Of a DNA stretch of 64,000 bases, positions 35,590 to 44,505 are shown piece by piece. A program made the position numbers and the translations under genes. Source of the stretch: CAVOGJ01 sp963695405 (GTDB taxonomy: Bacteria > Planctomycetota > Planctomycetia > Pirellulales > Pirellulaceae); contig CAVOGJ010000015.1 of assembly GCA_963695405.1 (NCBI GenBank), positions 310,001 to 374,000 of the forward strand, written 5' to 3'. Positions within the stretch are counted from its first letter, which is position 1, and every line of letters starts with the position of its first letter. The notes under the pieces are model-generated. The model saw only the letters and a program-made list of their open reading frames with translations, was not told the origin of the DNA and made no database searches.

Positions 35590-35932
35590 CAGGCGCAAAA
35601 AAAAGTCCGGTGCCGGCTCGAGAGCCGACTCCGGACCACATCCCCCCTGGGAAACTTAGCAGGCTTGGGGGCCTGCCCCGAGCAGCCGTCTGGCGGCCGC
35701 GTGCAGTATCTATCGTCATCTCCGTGGCCCGACTTTCGTCATCTTTTCCTTTTGCAGCGATTAAGGCAAGTTGCCCGGCTGTGCTCAGCGAGCGGATTCT
35801 TTACCCCACCGGAACATTGCTCATAATTGGACTTATTTTACAGCCTGCGATGCGCCGATTCTCCTAATCAGTCGAACTCCAGCGGACGCGTGGACCCACG
35901 CGCCGGGCCTCGAGTGATTAAGGAATCGGATT
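35590..35932. other. 343-bp intergenic region with a reverse-oriented terminator
   Basis: Between the QueD-like gene and the TolQ-like operon there is only the hairpin at 35597-35636 and no gene-like frame. The promoter for the operon should be in the right half; no clear box was found. Confidence 0.5.
35597..35636 (-). terminator. Orphan intrinsic terminator on the minus strand
   Basis: Outer arms GTCCGG (35605-35610) and CCGGAC (35631-35636) enclose an inner stem CGGCTC/GAGCCG. On the minus strand the stem is followed by eight Ts (35597-35604 are A on the plus strand), a textbook rho-independent terminator. No minus-strand gene lies to its right before 40.6 kb, and for the plus-strand QueD-like gene the T-tract would be on the wrong side. 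Confidence 0.75.
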
Positions 35933-37270
35933 GTGACCAGGTACGAAAACAAGAGCTTTTTCTCTGTCATTCTTACGGCGATCGGATGGCCGCTCGTCTG
36001 GGGCACGCTACTCTGCGTCGCTTTTTATGCCCTCCTGCACAACGGCATTGTGCATAGCCGGCTGCTGGAACGCTATTTCGCCGCTCACCCGGTGGAATAC
36101 ATCGAAGCCTGGATGTTTTGCGTAGGTGTCGCGGCACTGGTGATGAAAGCACTCCAGGTGATGGGTCAGTTCGGCACGATGGATGAAATCGAGCTGACAC
36201 CCAAGCCGGCGGGTGGCCAAACGCCCGAGCAGGTGGGCGGGATCCTCGAGGGGATGCAAAAATTTCCTCGCTACGTGCGAAATTCCTATCTCGTGAGGCG
36301 ACTGGAAGCAACGTTTAGTTTCGTCCATCGCAAGGGCTCGTCCGCCGGGCTGGAAGAGGAGCTGAAGCACCAGGCCGATCTCGACGCGGTTCGACAAGCC
36401 GAGAGTTATGCGCTGGTCCGGATGATTATTTGGGCAACTCCAATGCTCGGCTTCTTGGGGACCGTGATTGGTATCACTCTGGCGCTGGGCGATCTATCGC
36501 CCCAGTCGTTGGTGGCAACTCCCGAAAAGGCGATGGAAGGGCTGCTCGCCGGTTTAAGCGTGGCGTTCGACACGACGGCTGTGGCCCTGTCGTTATCCAT
36601 TGTGCTGATGTTCGGGCAATTCCTCACCAATCAGATGGAAACGGCTCTTCTCGAAGCTGTCGATGAACGAGTTAATCGTGAGATGATTGGCCGCTTCGGG
36701 GATCTGCAGGCTGCCAGCAATGATCCCCAGGTCCAGAAGATCCACCACATGAGCGAGGCCATCTTGCATTCGATCGAGGCCAGTGTTGAGCGACAAGCGG
36801 AAGTCTGGAACCAGTCGCTTGAGCAGAGTCAAGAGAAGTGGGATGAGATCACCCAAGTCGCCGGAAAAAATATTTCCCACAGCCTCGAGGCCGCCTTCCG
36901 CCGTTCCATTCAAGATCACGCAACTGAGCTGACCCGTCATGAGCAGGCCTCCGAACAGCGATCAGCCCATCGCTGGGAGCAATTACAAGCCGTGCTATCG
37001 GATAACACGCAGGTGGTTCGGGAACAGCAGTTTGAGCTCGTTAAGCAGGGCGACCTCATGCTCCAGTCGATCAATGCTGCTGGCGAAGTGACCAAACTAC
37101 AGCACGCGCTGAACGAGAATTTGCGATCGCTCACGATGCTCGGGAAGTTTGACGAGGCCGTCATGAGCCTCTCCGCTGCGATCAATCTGCTCAACGCACG
37201 ACTGGGCGCACCCGCAGATCACGCCGAACGCGTGCGTATTCATCGTGACGGAGAACGGAGAGTCGCATGA
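35933..37270 (+). CDS. MotA/TolQ/ExbB-like proton-channel protein with long coiled-coil tail
   Basis: 445 residues from GTG 35933. Four membrane segments: about 12-35, 56-78, 160-185 (MIIWATPMLGFLGTVIGITLALG, the Pro/Thr-rich TolQ-type helix) and 205-235 (LLAGLSVAFDTTAVALSLSIVLM). The AFDTTAVAL stretch is the conserved MotA/ExbB helix end. Unlike TolQ, the C-terminal about 210 residues are a coiled-coil rich in Glu/Gln that should reach into the cytoplasm. It probably forms a five-to-two stator channel with the next gene's protein, with which its coding region overlaps by four bases (ATGA). Confidence 0.85.
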   Translation: MTRYENKSFFSVILTAIGWPLVWGTLLCVAFYALLHNGIVHSRLLERYFAAHPVEYIEAWMFCVGVAALVMKALQVMGQFGTMDEIELTPKPAGGQTPEQVGGILEGMQKFPRYVRNSYLVRRLEATFSFVHRKGSSAGLEEELKHQADLDAVRQAESYALVRMIIWATPMLGFLGTVIGITLALGDLSPQSLVATPEKAMEGLLAGLSVAFDTTAVALSLSIVLMFGQFLTNQMETALLEAVDERVNREMIGRFGDLQAASNDPQVQKIHHMSEAILHSIEASVERQAEVWNQSLEQSQEKWDEITQVAGKNISHSLEAAFRRSIQDHATELTRHEQASEQRSAHRWEQLQAVLSDNTQVVREQQFELVKQGDLMLQSINAAGEVTKLQHALNENLRSLTMLGKFDEAVMSLSAAINLLNARLGAPADHAERVRIHRDGERRVA

Positions 37271-39423
37271 GCCGCCGGTCCAACTCGCTACGCGCGGCGC
37301 CGGTTTCGCTTTTTCCGTTTCTGGCCGTGCTGATTTGCACGATGGGGACCCTCATCGTGCTGCTGGTCGTGGTCGTACAGCAGGCCCAAATACCTGCCGA
37401 GACGGCAGACTTGCCAGAAACGCCGCAAGCGGATGCGCAGTCGGCCGAGCCGGCCGAGCCGACCCTCCCGGTGACGAAGCCAACCGAGGAGGTCGCTTTG
37501 CCGATCGACCGCGGGCAAGAACGCGAGTCGCTGCAAATGGCCTTGGAGGATGCGCGGTGGGCCCATGAGCAGTTGGTGGTCTCGCGGGAGAACACTCGGC
37601 AACGAATGGAGGACCGTCGTGGGGAACTCAGCCGCGCCGAGGACCAGGTGCGCACCCTGTCGGCACGTCTGGACATGCTGGAGAAGCAAGCGAGTGACCT
37701 ACTCGCGACCGAAGCCGGCAAGACGCTCGGGGATGAAACGCTGGATGATGAGCTGGCGGCACTTCGCATTCAGATCAAGGAAGCCGAGCAAGAGATTGTC
37801 AATGCACAGGAACGGCTGGAACGTGGTAAGCGCCAGTATGCACTCATTCCTTACGAAGGGCCCTATGGAACGAAACGGCGACCGATTTACATCGAATGCC
37901 GATCTGATCTGGTGATCCTCCAGCCGGATGGTGTGGCCTTTGGTGTCGACGACTTGACCAATGTGGGCCCCGATAATCCTTTGGCGATTGCCCTACGGGC
38001 TATTCGCGAGTACCTCTCGGACGCGGGAGTGACGAATCGCGTGGGTGAACCCTATCCACTGTTAATCGTCCGACCGGGAGGGGCCGGAGCCTACTCGGCC
38101 TGCCGAAATGCATTGAGCGGCTGGGACGATGAATATGGATACGAGTTGCTGCCCGATGAAATGGAGCTGACCTTTCCGCCGGTCGACGAGACGCTGGGTC
38201 GGGTGGTTCGGAACGCCGTCGACCAGGCCCGCGCCCTCGCCGGCATCCAGCCGCCCGGCATGGCGCCCGGTCTCGCTGCCGGCGACCCGCCGCCAGGCAA
38301 CTCGTCGCGAAAGGGTGGTGGCGGCAACGATCCCCTGGCCTTGGGAGGCAATGCGGCTTTTCCCGCGGCTGGACCTTCGGGCACGGGCACGGACATGGGC
38401 ACAGACATGGGTACGGGGACGGGCCGCGGTCCGGCGACCGGTGCCGGCTCGAGTGACGTAGGGGCTGACCCATTCGGACACCTGGCGTCCGATACGCCAG
38501 GAGGCGCTGACTACGGCATGACAGCGGCTTCCTCGGGGGCCGGCCAAGGTGGTGGAGGCGGCAACGGCACCTCCAGCGAACTTGCCCAACAAGGCGGTCG
38601 CTGGGGAACGGGAAGTTCATCGTCAACGCCCTCCGCCGCGGCGTCAGGAAGCCGTGGGGATGGTGCCGGCGGTTCGCCCGCTGCCGGCCGTACCAGCGCG
38701 TTCCCGACGCATGATCAGGCGGTGGCCGACAGAGCAGCAGGTCCCGGTGGACCCGATATTCTTCCCCCGCCCGATGGCGTGCAGCTAGGTGGCGAAAGCC
38801 ACAACGTACCGCCTGGCGGCGGCCCGTCTGGCACACCGGGGAATCCGGGAATGATGAATCAGCTGGCGGGCAACGCCGTGGGTAGCGGTGCCGCCTCTTC
38901 CCGTAGCGGTCAGGGAACTTCCTCCAGCGATGATCCGTCCGCAGGCGGCAGTGGCAGTTTTGGCATGGGAAGTCAGGGAGCACCCTCTTCGTCGGGACAG
39001 CCGCCGCCGCAGGGATTCAGCATCCAAATGCAACCTGACGGCACGCCATCGACCGAGCAGCGATCGGTGCAGAGTCTCGCGAAGACGCAGGGTGACAACT
39101 GGGCCCTTCCCAACGCGGCACGAGGTGCGATCGGCATTTCGCGGCCCATCCGTGTCCGCTGTGCCAAGGACAGTGTGGCACTGCTGCCCGACTCGGGCGC
39201 GGGTCGCGGTGTTGCACCCATTGGTTTTCAATCGTCCATTCGCGATGCCATTCCACCGTTGGTCTCGAATATCTGGAGTGAAATCGATCGCTGGGGCATT
39301 GCGGGGCCCGGCGTGTATTGGAAGCCCATCTTGCAAGTGACGGTCGAGCCAGGTGCCGAACCGCAATTCGCAGAAATGGCCGAGTTGCTCCGCGACAGCG
39401 GCCTTGAAATTCGACGGCGTTAG
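37267..39423 (+). CDS. ExbD/TolR-like membrane protein with Gly/Ser linker and duplicated end module
   Basis: 718 residues. A single N-terminal helix (about 13-38, LFPFLAVLICTMGTLIVLL) has an ExbD-like position. Then come a coiled coil (about 85-195), a globular module from about 205 (RPIYIEC...LVILQPDG), a very long Gly/Ser/Pro linker (about 325-590) and a second copy of the module from about 625 (RPIRVRC...SVALLPDS). The modules end in a strand/helix like the TolR periplasmic domain. The linker could span the wall. The start codon overlaps the channel gene by four bases, showing translational coupling. Confidence 0.75.
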   Translation: MSRRSNSLRAAPVSLFPFLAVLICTMGTLIVLLVVVVQQAQIPAETADLPETPQADAQSAEPAEPTLPVTKPTEEVALPIDRGQERESLQMALEDARWAHEQLVVSRENTRQRMEDRRGELSRAEDQVRTLSARLDMLEKQASDLLATEAGKTLGDETLDDELAALRIQIKEAEQEIVNAQERLERGKRQYALIPYEGPYGTKRRPIYIECRSDLVILQPDGVAFGVDDLTNVGPDNPLAIALRAIREYLSDAGVTNRVGEPYPLLIVRPGGAGAYSACRNALSGWDDEYGYELLPDEMELTFPPVDETLGRVVRNAVDQARALAGIQPPGMAPGLAAGDPPPGNSSRKGGGGNDPLALGGNAAFPAAGPSGTGTDMGTDMGTGTGRGPATGAGSSDVGADPFGHLASDTPGGADYGMTAASSGAGQGGGGGNGTSSELAQQGGRWGTGSSSSTPSAAASGSRGDGAGGSPAAGRTSAFPTHDQAVADRAAGPGGPDILPPPDGVQLGGESHNVPPGGGPSGTPGNPGMMNQLAGNAVGSGAASSRSGQGTSSSDDPSAGGSGSFGMGSQGAPSSSGQPPPQGFSIQMQPDGTPSTEQRSVQSLAKTQGDNWALPNAARGAIGISRPIRVRCAKDSVALLPDSGAGRGVAPIGFQSSIRDAIPPLVSNIWSEIDRWGIAGPGVYWKPILQVTVEPGAEPQFAEMAELLRDSGLEIRRR

Positions 39424-39473
39424 GATAGCGCTCGCTCGCTTGGCGGTACAACGGAAACGAGAGGAATCAAGCG

Positions 39474-40586
39474 GTGAAACGCGCGACGCAGGACATTCAC
39501 GACGGTCAAAACTACGATTCGTTTCTCGATATCGTCGCCAATCTCGTCGGCATCCTCGTGATTCTCATCATGGTGATCGGTGTGCGCGCTCGGGACGCCT
39601 GGCAGGCCACCGACCCTAAGGGCACGCCAGAGGTCGTCGCCGACGTCAGCCCGCCCGTAGCCTCCACCGTCGAGCTGCCAGAGTCTCCTGAACCAACCGT
39701 TCCCCAGCCGAGTACGAACGACGAATCGCTCGCGGACTTGCAGCTGGCGATTCTCGAGGCGAACGGCAAAGCCACCTCCGTGCATCGGGACATTGCCGAA
39801 ATGGACGCCCACATTCGGGAGATCGAGCGGCTGACGGAAATCGCCGAAGCCGAACGGAATGAAATGCAATTACTGGTTTCGATGGCCGAACAATCGCTGG
39901 AAAAGCGGCGGCAGAGTCTCGACGATCAGCAACGAATCGCCTTGGAACAGTCGAAGGCGGTTGACGACAGTCGGGTGGAATTGGCGTCGCTACTGGCGAA
40001 GAAATCCGCACTTGCGTCGGAGGTCGGTGAGCCCAACATTCTGCAGCATCATCCCACGCCGATCGCAAAGGCCGTGTTTGGCGCTGAAGAACACTTCCGC
40101 TTGTTGCAGGGACGCCTCTCCTTTGTGCCGATCAACGAGATGACGCACATGCTACGTCGCGACGCGGAGAATAAACTCTGGAAACTGGGCAGTGCGGATG
40201 CGGTGACAGAAACGATTGGTCCTGTCGACGGTTACCGTATGAAGTACACATTGAATCGCCGTGAGCGCCGCGTCATGACCGAAGCGGGGCCTCGAGTGCA
40301 GCGGATGGTGGAACTCGAACGGTTCGTGATGGTGCCTCAGTCCGAGGCGTTAGGCGAAGCAGTAGCGGACGCCTTGTCCGCAGGTTCTCAGTTTCAGCGG
40401 CGACTGGCGGATTGGATTCCTGACCAGACCACGGTGACGATCTGGACGTACCCTGACAGTTTCCCGGAATTTCGACAGCTCAAAGACTACCTTGCCACCC
40501 GGGGGTTCACCGTAGCTGCCCGTCCCCTGCCCCGCGGCTATCCGATCGGTGGTTCGCCGGATGGAAGCACTTCGTCGGCGGAGTAG
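39474..40586 (+). CDS. Second ExbD-like membrane protein with coiled coil
   Basis: 370 residues from GTG 39474, 50 bases after the previous stop and behind GAGAGG. One N-terminal helix (about 14-36, FLDIVANLVGILVILIMVIGV) carries an Asp near the start of the membrane, as needed for proton transfer in ExbD/TolR. A long coiled coil follows (about 85-180), then an alpha/beta domain with two strands and a C-terminal RQLKDYLATRGFTVAARPLP that resembles the TolR-like end of the 718-residue partner. Third gene of the operon; function unknown. Confidence 0.72.
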   Translation: MKRATQDIHDGQNYDSFLDIVANLVGILVILIMVIGVRARDAWQATDPKGTPEVVADVSPPVASTVELPESPEPTVPQPSTNDESLADLQLAILEANGKATSVHRDIAEMDAHIREIERLTEIAEAERNEMQLLVSMAEQSLEKRRQSLDDQQRIALEQSKAVDDSRVELASLLAKKSALASEVGEPNILQHHPTPIAKAVFGAEEHFRLLQGRLSFVPINEMTHMLRRDAENKLWKLGSADAVTETIGPVDGYRMKYTLNRRERRVMTEAGPRVQRMVELERFVMVPQSEALGEAVADALSAGSQFQRRLADWIPDQTTVTIWTYPDSFPEFRQLKDYLATRGFTVAARPLPRGYPIGGSPDGSTSSAE

Positions 40587-40644
40587 TCTACCGGCTCGAA
40601 CCGCGGCGTGGCCTTTCCGGTTGGGTCGTGGCGTCTGCTTGTCG

Positions 40645-40857
40645 TTAGTCCTTGATCAGCAGCACGTTGACCGCCTTGATCACGACCCGCACCTGATCCC
40701 CCGTAGCGAGTTCCAAGGAATTTAGGGATTCCTTCGTCATGACGGAGGACAGGAGGAATTCGCCGGAAATCTTCACCTTCGCTTGCGCCATGATGCCTCC
40801 CGAGGTGTCAATTTCAACCACGTCGCCAACGATATCGTTACGAGCCCCATGTTTCAT
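40645..40857 (-). CDS. TOBE-domain (Mop-like) small molybdate-binding protein
   Basis: 70 residues that make up one TOBE/Mop domain: RNDIVGDVVEIDTSGGIMAQ, then a conserved hairpin (VKISGEFLLSSVMTKESLNSL) and LATGDQVRVVIKAVNVLL. Molbindins of this size bind molybdate or tungstate and store it. It lies 18 bases downstream of the kbl stop on the same strand. The neighbouring genes give no hint of a molybdenum enzyme, so use as a general anion-binding module is possible. Confidence 0.85.
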   Translation of the reverse strand: MKHGARNDIVGDVVEIDTSGGIMAQAKVKISGEFLLSSVMTKESLNSLELATGDQVRVVIKAVNVLLIKD

Positions 40858-40874
40858 AAGTTTTCTCCAAGGAT

Positions 40875-42055
40875 TTAGCTATCTCTGGCTTTCTCGAATT
40901 GTTCCACGGCAAAAGCCAGGTCGTCGCGGGAGTGAGCGGCCGAAACCTGCACGCGAATTCGCGCCTTGCCGATGGGGACGACCGGATAGGAAAATCCGAT
41001 GACGTACACGCCCAGCTCGAGCAGCCGATCGGCCATATGGCTTGCCCGCTCTGCGTCACCCAGCATGATGGGGACGATCGGGTGTTCCCCGGGCAGGATG
41101 TCAAATTCTCGACGAGCCATTTCGTGGCGGAAGTATGACGTGTTCTCGGCAAGCTGATCGCGGAGCTGCGTAGAGGATTGGACGATGTCGATGGCTGCCA
41201 AGGATCCACCCGCGACCGCGGGTGCCAACGTGTTGGAAAACAGGTAGGGACGGGATCGTTGCCGTAGCAGCTCGATCAATTCTCGGCGCCCGCTGGTATA
41301 GCCACCGCTGGCCCCCCCCAGCGCCTTGCCGAGGGTGCTGGTTGTCAGGTCGATGCGGTCGATCACGTCGTGGAACTCGTGGGTTCCCCGGCCGGTGGGT
41401 CCGACAAAACCCGTCGCGTGGCAGTCATCAAAGTGCACCAGAGCGCCGTATTTGTCGGCCAGATCGCAGATGCCGCGCAAATTGGCCACATAACCGTCCA
41501 TGGAAAATACCCCGTCGGTAGTGATCAGCTTGGTCGCGGCACCATCCCGGTCGGCCTGCTGCAGTTGGTTCTCCAAATCTTGCATATCGTTATTCTTGTA
41601 ACGATAACGCTTCGCCTTGCACAATCGCACGCCATCGATGATCGATGCGTGATTGAGCTCATCGCTGATGACAGCATCATCAGCCGAGAGGAGCGTTTCG
41701 TACAGCCCGCCGTTGGCGTCAAAGCAGGAAGAGTAAAGAATCGTCTCCTCGGTGCCCAAGAACTGGCTCAACCGCGTTTCGAGCTGCTTGTGAATGTCCT
41801 GCGTACCGCAGATGAATCGCACGGACGAAAGTCCAAATCCCCATCGGTCGAGCGCTTCATGAGCGGCGGCGATGACTTGTGGATGATCGGCCAGCCCCAG
41901 GTAGTTGTTGGCACACATATTGAGCACCTGCGCCCGTCGGCCACACGGATGCGAGCGCCCTGGGGCGTGGTGATGCGTCGTTCGGACTTGTACAAGCCTC
42001 GCTGCTTGATGTCGCGGAGGGTGGCTTGCACGCTTGCCGGGATGCTATGACTCAT
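40875..42055 (-). CDS. kbl: 2-amino-3-ketobutyrate CoA ligase (glycine C-acetyltransferase), frameshifted
   Basis: Kbl converts 2-amino-3-ketobutyrate plus CoA into glycine and acetyl-CoA, after Tdh. From ATG 42055 the N-terminus is perfect Kbl (MSHSIPASVQATLRDI, ending RIRVADGR), but near 41926-41936 the frame breaks. The rest, LNMCANNYLGLADHP to the end, is in a frame one base off. One added base after the CGC codon restores the consensus DGRxVLNMCANNYLG. The PLP site (STLGKALGG) is intact. The start overlaps tdh by 11 bases. Either a true pseudogene or a sequence error. Confidence 0.85.
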
Positions 42056-43091
42056 GAGCTGGGCGGTCCTTCCAATACAAGATCACTTTGCCAGACGAAC
42101 CCGCTTTCATGGCGGCAAAGCCTTTCTCAAAATCGGTGTAGTGGTAACGGTGGGTGATGACCGGCGAGATATTGAGCCCTGTCTGCAGCAGCATCGTCAT
42201 TTTGTACCACGTCTCGTACATCTCGCGTCCGTAGATGCCTTTAATGGTCAACATGTTGAAAACGACGGTGTTCCAGTCGATGGCTATTTCCCCCTCGGGA
42301 ATCCCGAGCATCGCGATACAGCCTCCGTGGCACATGTTGTCGAGCAGACTGCGAAATGCGGATGCGTTTCCTGACATTTCGAGTCCCACGTCGAACCCCT
42401 CGGTCATGCCGAGAGCGGCTTGCACATCAGCGAGTGACTCGTTCCGCACATCGACGGCGCGGGTGATGTCAAGTTGCCGGGCCAATTCGAGACGGTACGG
42501 ATTGACATCGGTGATGACAACAAAGCGCGCTCCTGCGTGTCGGGCCACGGCCGCGGCCATGATACCGATGGGACCAGCGCCGGTGACCAAAACGTCCTCG
42601 CCGAGTAAGTCGAACGATAATGCCGCATGCACGGCATTTCCCAGAGGGTCAAAGATGGACTGGATATCTCGATCCAGCCGCGGGTCATGATGCCATACAT
42701 TAGTCATTGGAAGGGCGATCAGTTCCGCGAAAGCGCCCGGCCGGTTGACGCCAATCCCCTTGGTTGACTTGCAGAGGTGGCGACGACCAGCCATGCAATT
42801 GCGGCATCGCCCGCAGACAACATGCCCTTCCCCGCTGACGACGTCTCCCGGGTGAAAGTCGGTGACATTCGTGCCGACCTCAACGACCTCGCCCACGAAT
42901 TCGTGTCCCACAACCATCGGTACGGGGATCGTTTTCCGCGCCCACGCATCCCAATTGTAAATGTGCAGGTCGGTGCCACAGATCCCGGTCCGGTCGACTT
43001 GGATCAGAACATCATTGATCCCCACGCGGGGTGGGTCGACATCCGCGAGCGTCAGCCCCTCGGCCGCGGTGGCCTTCATCAGTGCTTTCAA
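42045..43091 (-). CDS. tdh: L-threonine 3-dehydrogenase
   Basis: 348 residues of the zinc alcohol dehydrogenase family. It oxidises L-threonine to 2-amino-3-ketobutyrate with NAD+. Seen are the catalytic-zinc ligands in GICGTDLHIY and GHEF, the structural-zinc cysteines in CGRCRNCMAGRRHLC, the NAD-binding GAGPIGIMAA and the conserved Tdh stretch GVNRPGAFAEL and FDPLGNAVH. It is upstream of kbl in a two-gene operon for threonine breakdown to glycine. Confidence 0.97.
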   Translation of the reverse strand: MKALMKATAAEGLTLADVDPPRVGINDVLIQVDRTGICGTDLHIYNWDAWARKTIPVPMVVGHEFVGEVVEVGTNVTDFHPGDVVSGEGHVVCGRCRNCMAGRRHLCKSTKGIGVNRPGAFAELIALPMTNVWHHDPRLDRDIQSIFDPLGNAVHAALSFDLLGEDVLVTGAGPIGIMAAAVARHAGARFVVITDVNPYRLELARQLDITRAVDVRNESLADVQAALGMTEGFDVGLEMSGNASAFRSLLDNMCHGGCIAMLGIPEGEIAIDWNTVVFNMLTIKGIYGREMYETWYKMTMLLQTGLNISPVITHRYHYTDFEKGFAAMKAGSSGKVILYWKDRPAHES

Positions 43092-43159
43092 CGTCCTGTC
43101 CTTTCGTACGAATCCTGGTGACCGCGGTCGTGGGCTGACGGTGGTAGGGCGATTGTGGC

Positions 43160-44494
43160 TCAGTCGGCACGGATGCGATACATGGCATCCTTCGTGCGGA
43201 GGTAAAGCGAATCTTCCACCACGGCGGGTGACGCGAGAGCGCCAGCGTCCAGCCGATTGGTCGCCAAGAGTTCGAACTGGCGTCCGGGTTGAATGAGCTG
43301 CGTTTCCCCCTGGCAGCTTGGCAAAATAATGGTGTTCCCCGCGAGGGTCGGAGACGCCGTATGACTGCCTCCCAGACGTTCCCGCCAGAGGAGTTCACCG
43401 GTGATCGCATCAAGACACGTCAGGATGCCGCCCTGATCGGAAACGAAATAGAGCTCACTACCGGCAAGCAAGGGTGATGAAATCTGCGGGACCTGCTTAC
43501 CGTAACTCCAGACCCGGGTAGGCTCCTGGGAGCGATCGGCCAAGTCGAGTCGCAAGGCCTGCAACTCGGACGCCATGAAGCCGGTGCAAATGTAGAGCAA
43601 GTCACCGTTCAGGACAGGACGAGGAACATTGGAAAATCCGAGTCGTCCGTACTCGTAACGCCACAATTCGCGCCCCGTTGCCGGATCGTAGGCGTACAGC
43701 CAATTGGCTGCCGGGGAAATCAGGGCTTCCCCGTCGGCGAATTTCACCATCAAAGGAGTCGCAAATGCCTTCTGCATTTCGGGATTCGCATTCATCTTTC
43801 CGGAACGCTTCGTCTTCCAGACGAGCTGCCCGCTACGTTTGTCGAGCGCCGCTACGTACTGTTCGTCCATGCCATCGCAATGCACGATGAATAGGTCCTG
43901 CCAGAGAATGGGCGAACTGCCCGCGCCCGTGCCATGCTCAATCCGCAAGTCCTGATTTGTCCAGCGCGTTTCGCCAGTTTGCGTATCGACACAAGCCGTT
44001 CCATTGGCGCCAAAATGGCAATAAGCGCGTCCGGCTTCGATAACAGGGGTTGGTGAGGCGAAACTATTCATCGTATGGATCGGATCGGGTCGCGCCTCAC
44101 GCAGTAACTCGATATCGTGGATCACGGCCCCCGTTTCCTGATCGAGGCAAATCACGTGCATGGTCAAATCGTCCACGGCGATCCGCGGAATGGGCGCCTC
44201 GTCCTGCAGCCGTTCGTCCTGTTCTGGATCCGCGATGGTCTCGTTCCGAGCATAGGTCATCCAGACTTGACCGTCCTGGAGGACGGGCGACGACCACCCT
44301 GTGCCGCCAATCGGCGTCTTCCAGGCGATGTTGCGATCCTCTGACCATTCGCTGGGGATGTGGACCGATGTCGACGCATGCCCCTGGCCGTCAGGACCGC
44401 GGAACTGAGCCCAGTCCTCCGCCCGGAGAGGCAAGCAAATCAGCAGCCACGCACCAACCAACCAGCCAACGCGTCTTGCATATGAAGACTTCAT
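43160..44494 (-). CDS. Exported PQQ-like beta-propeller protein
   Basis: 444 residues from ATG 44494, behind AAAGGAAG; the upstream GTG 44512 is less good. A signal peptide (GWLVGAWLLICLPLRAE) is followed by DWAQFRGPDGQGHA, the typical planctomycete start of this family, and then blades such as VICLDQETGAVI, AALDKRSGQLVW, LYAYDPATGRELW and LTCLDAITGELLW. A large periplasmic propeller without a recognisable catalytic residue. It lies 12 bases downstream of the SAM-hydroxide-adenosyltransferase-like gene. The paralogue at 15418 is of the same family. Confidence 0.9.
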   Translation of the reverse strand: MKSSYARRVGWLVGAWLLICLPLRAEDWAQFRGPDGQGHASTSVHIPSEWSEDRNIAWKTPIGGTGWSSPVLQDGQVWMTYARNETIADPEQDERLQDEAPIPRIAVDDLTMHVICLDQETGAVIHDIELLREARPDPIHTMNSFASPTPVIEAGRAYCHFGANGTACVDTQTGETRWTNQDLRIEHGTGAGSSPILWQDLFIVHCDGMDEQYVAALDKRSGQLVWKTKRSGKMNANPEMQKAFATPLMVKFADGEALISPAANWLYAYDPATGRELWRYEYGRLGFSNVPRPVLNGDLLYICTGFMASELQALRLDLADRSQEPTRVWSYGKQVPQISSPLLAGSELYFVSDQGGILTCLDAITGELLWRERLGGSHTASPTLAGNTIILPSCQGETQLIQPGRQFELLATNRLDAGALASPAVVEDSLYLRTKDAMYRIRAD

Positions 44495-44505
44495 GTATTC
44501 TTCCT

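Noticed and set aside
35597..35636. Terminator of the QueD-like gene
   Set aside because: The T-tract is on the minus strand; on the plus strand the A-run comes before the stem, so it cannot be an ordinary terminator for that gene.
38380..38435. Short repeated ACGGACATGGGCAC-like units
   Set aside because: They encode the Gly/Thr/Asp linker of the ExbD-like protein in frame and need no separate explanation.
35933..40586. Zorya-type anti-phage system
   Set aside because: ZorA/ZorB-like MotA and single-helix partners fit superficially, but the partners lack an OmpA-like peptidoglycan-binding end and no ZorC/ZorD/ZorE genes follow.
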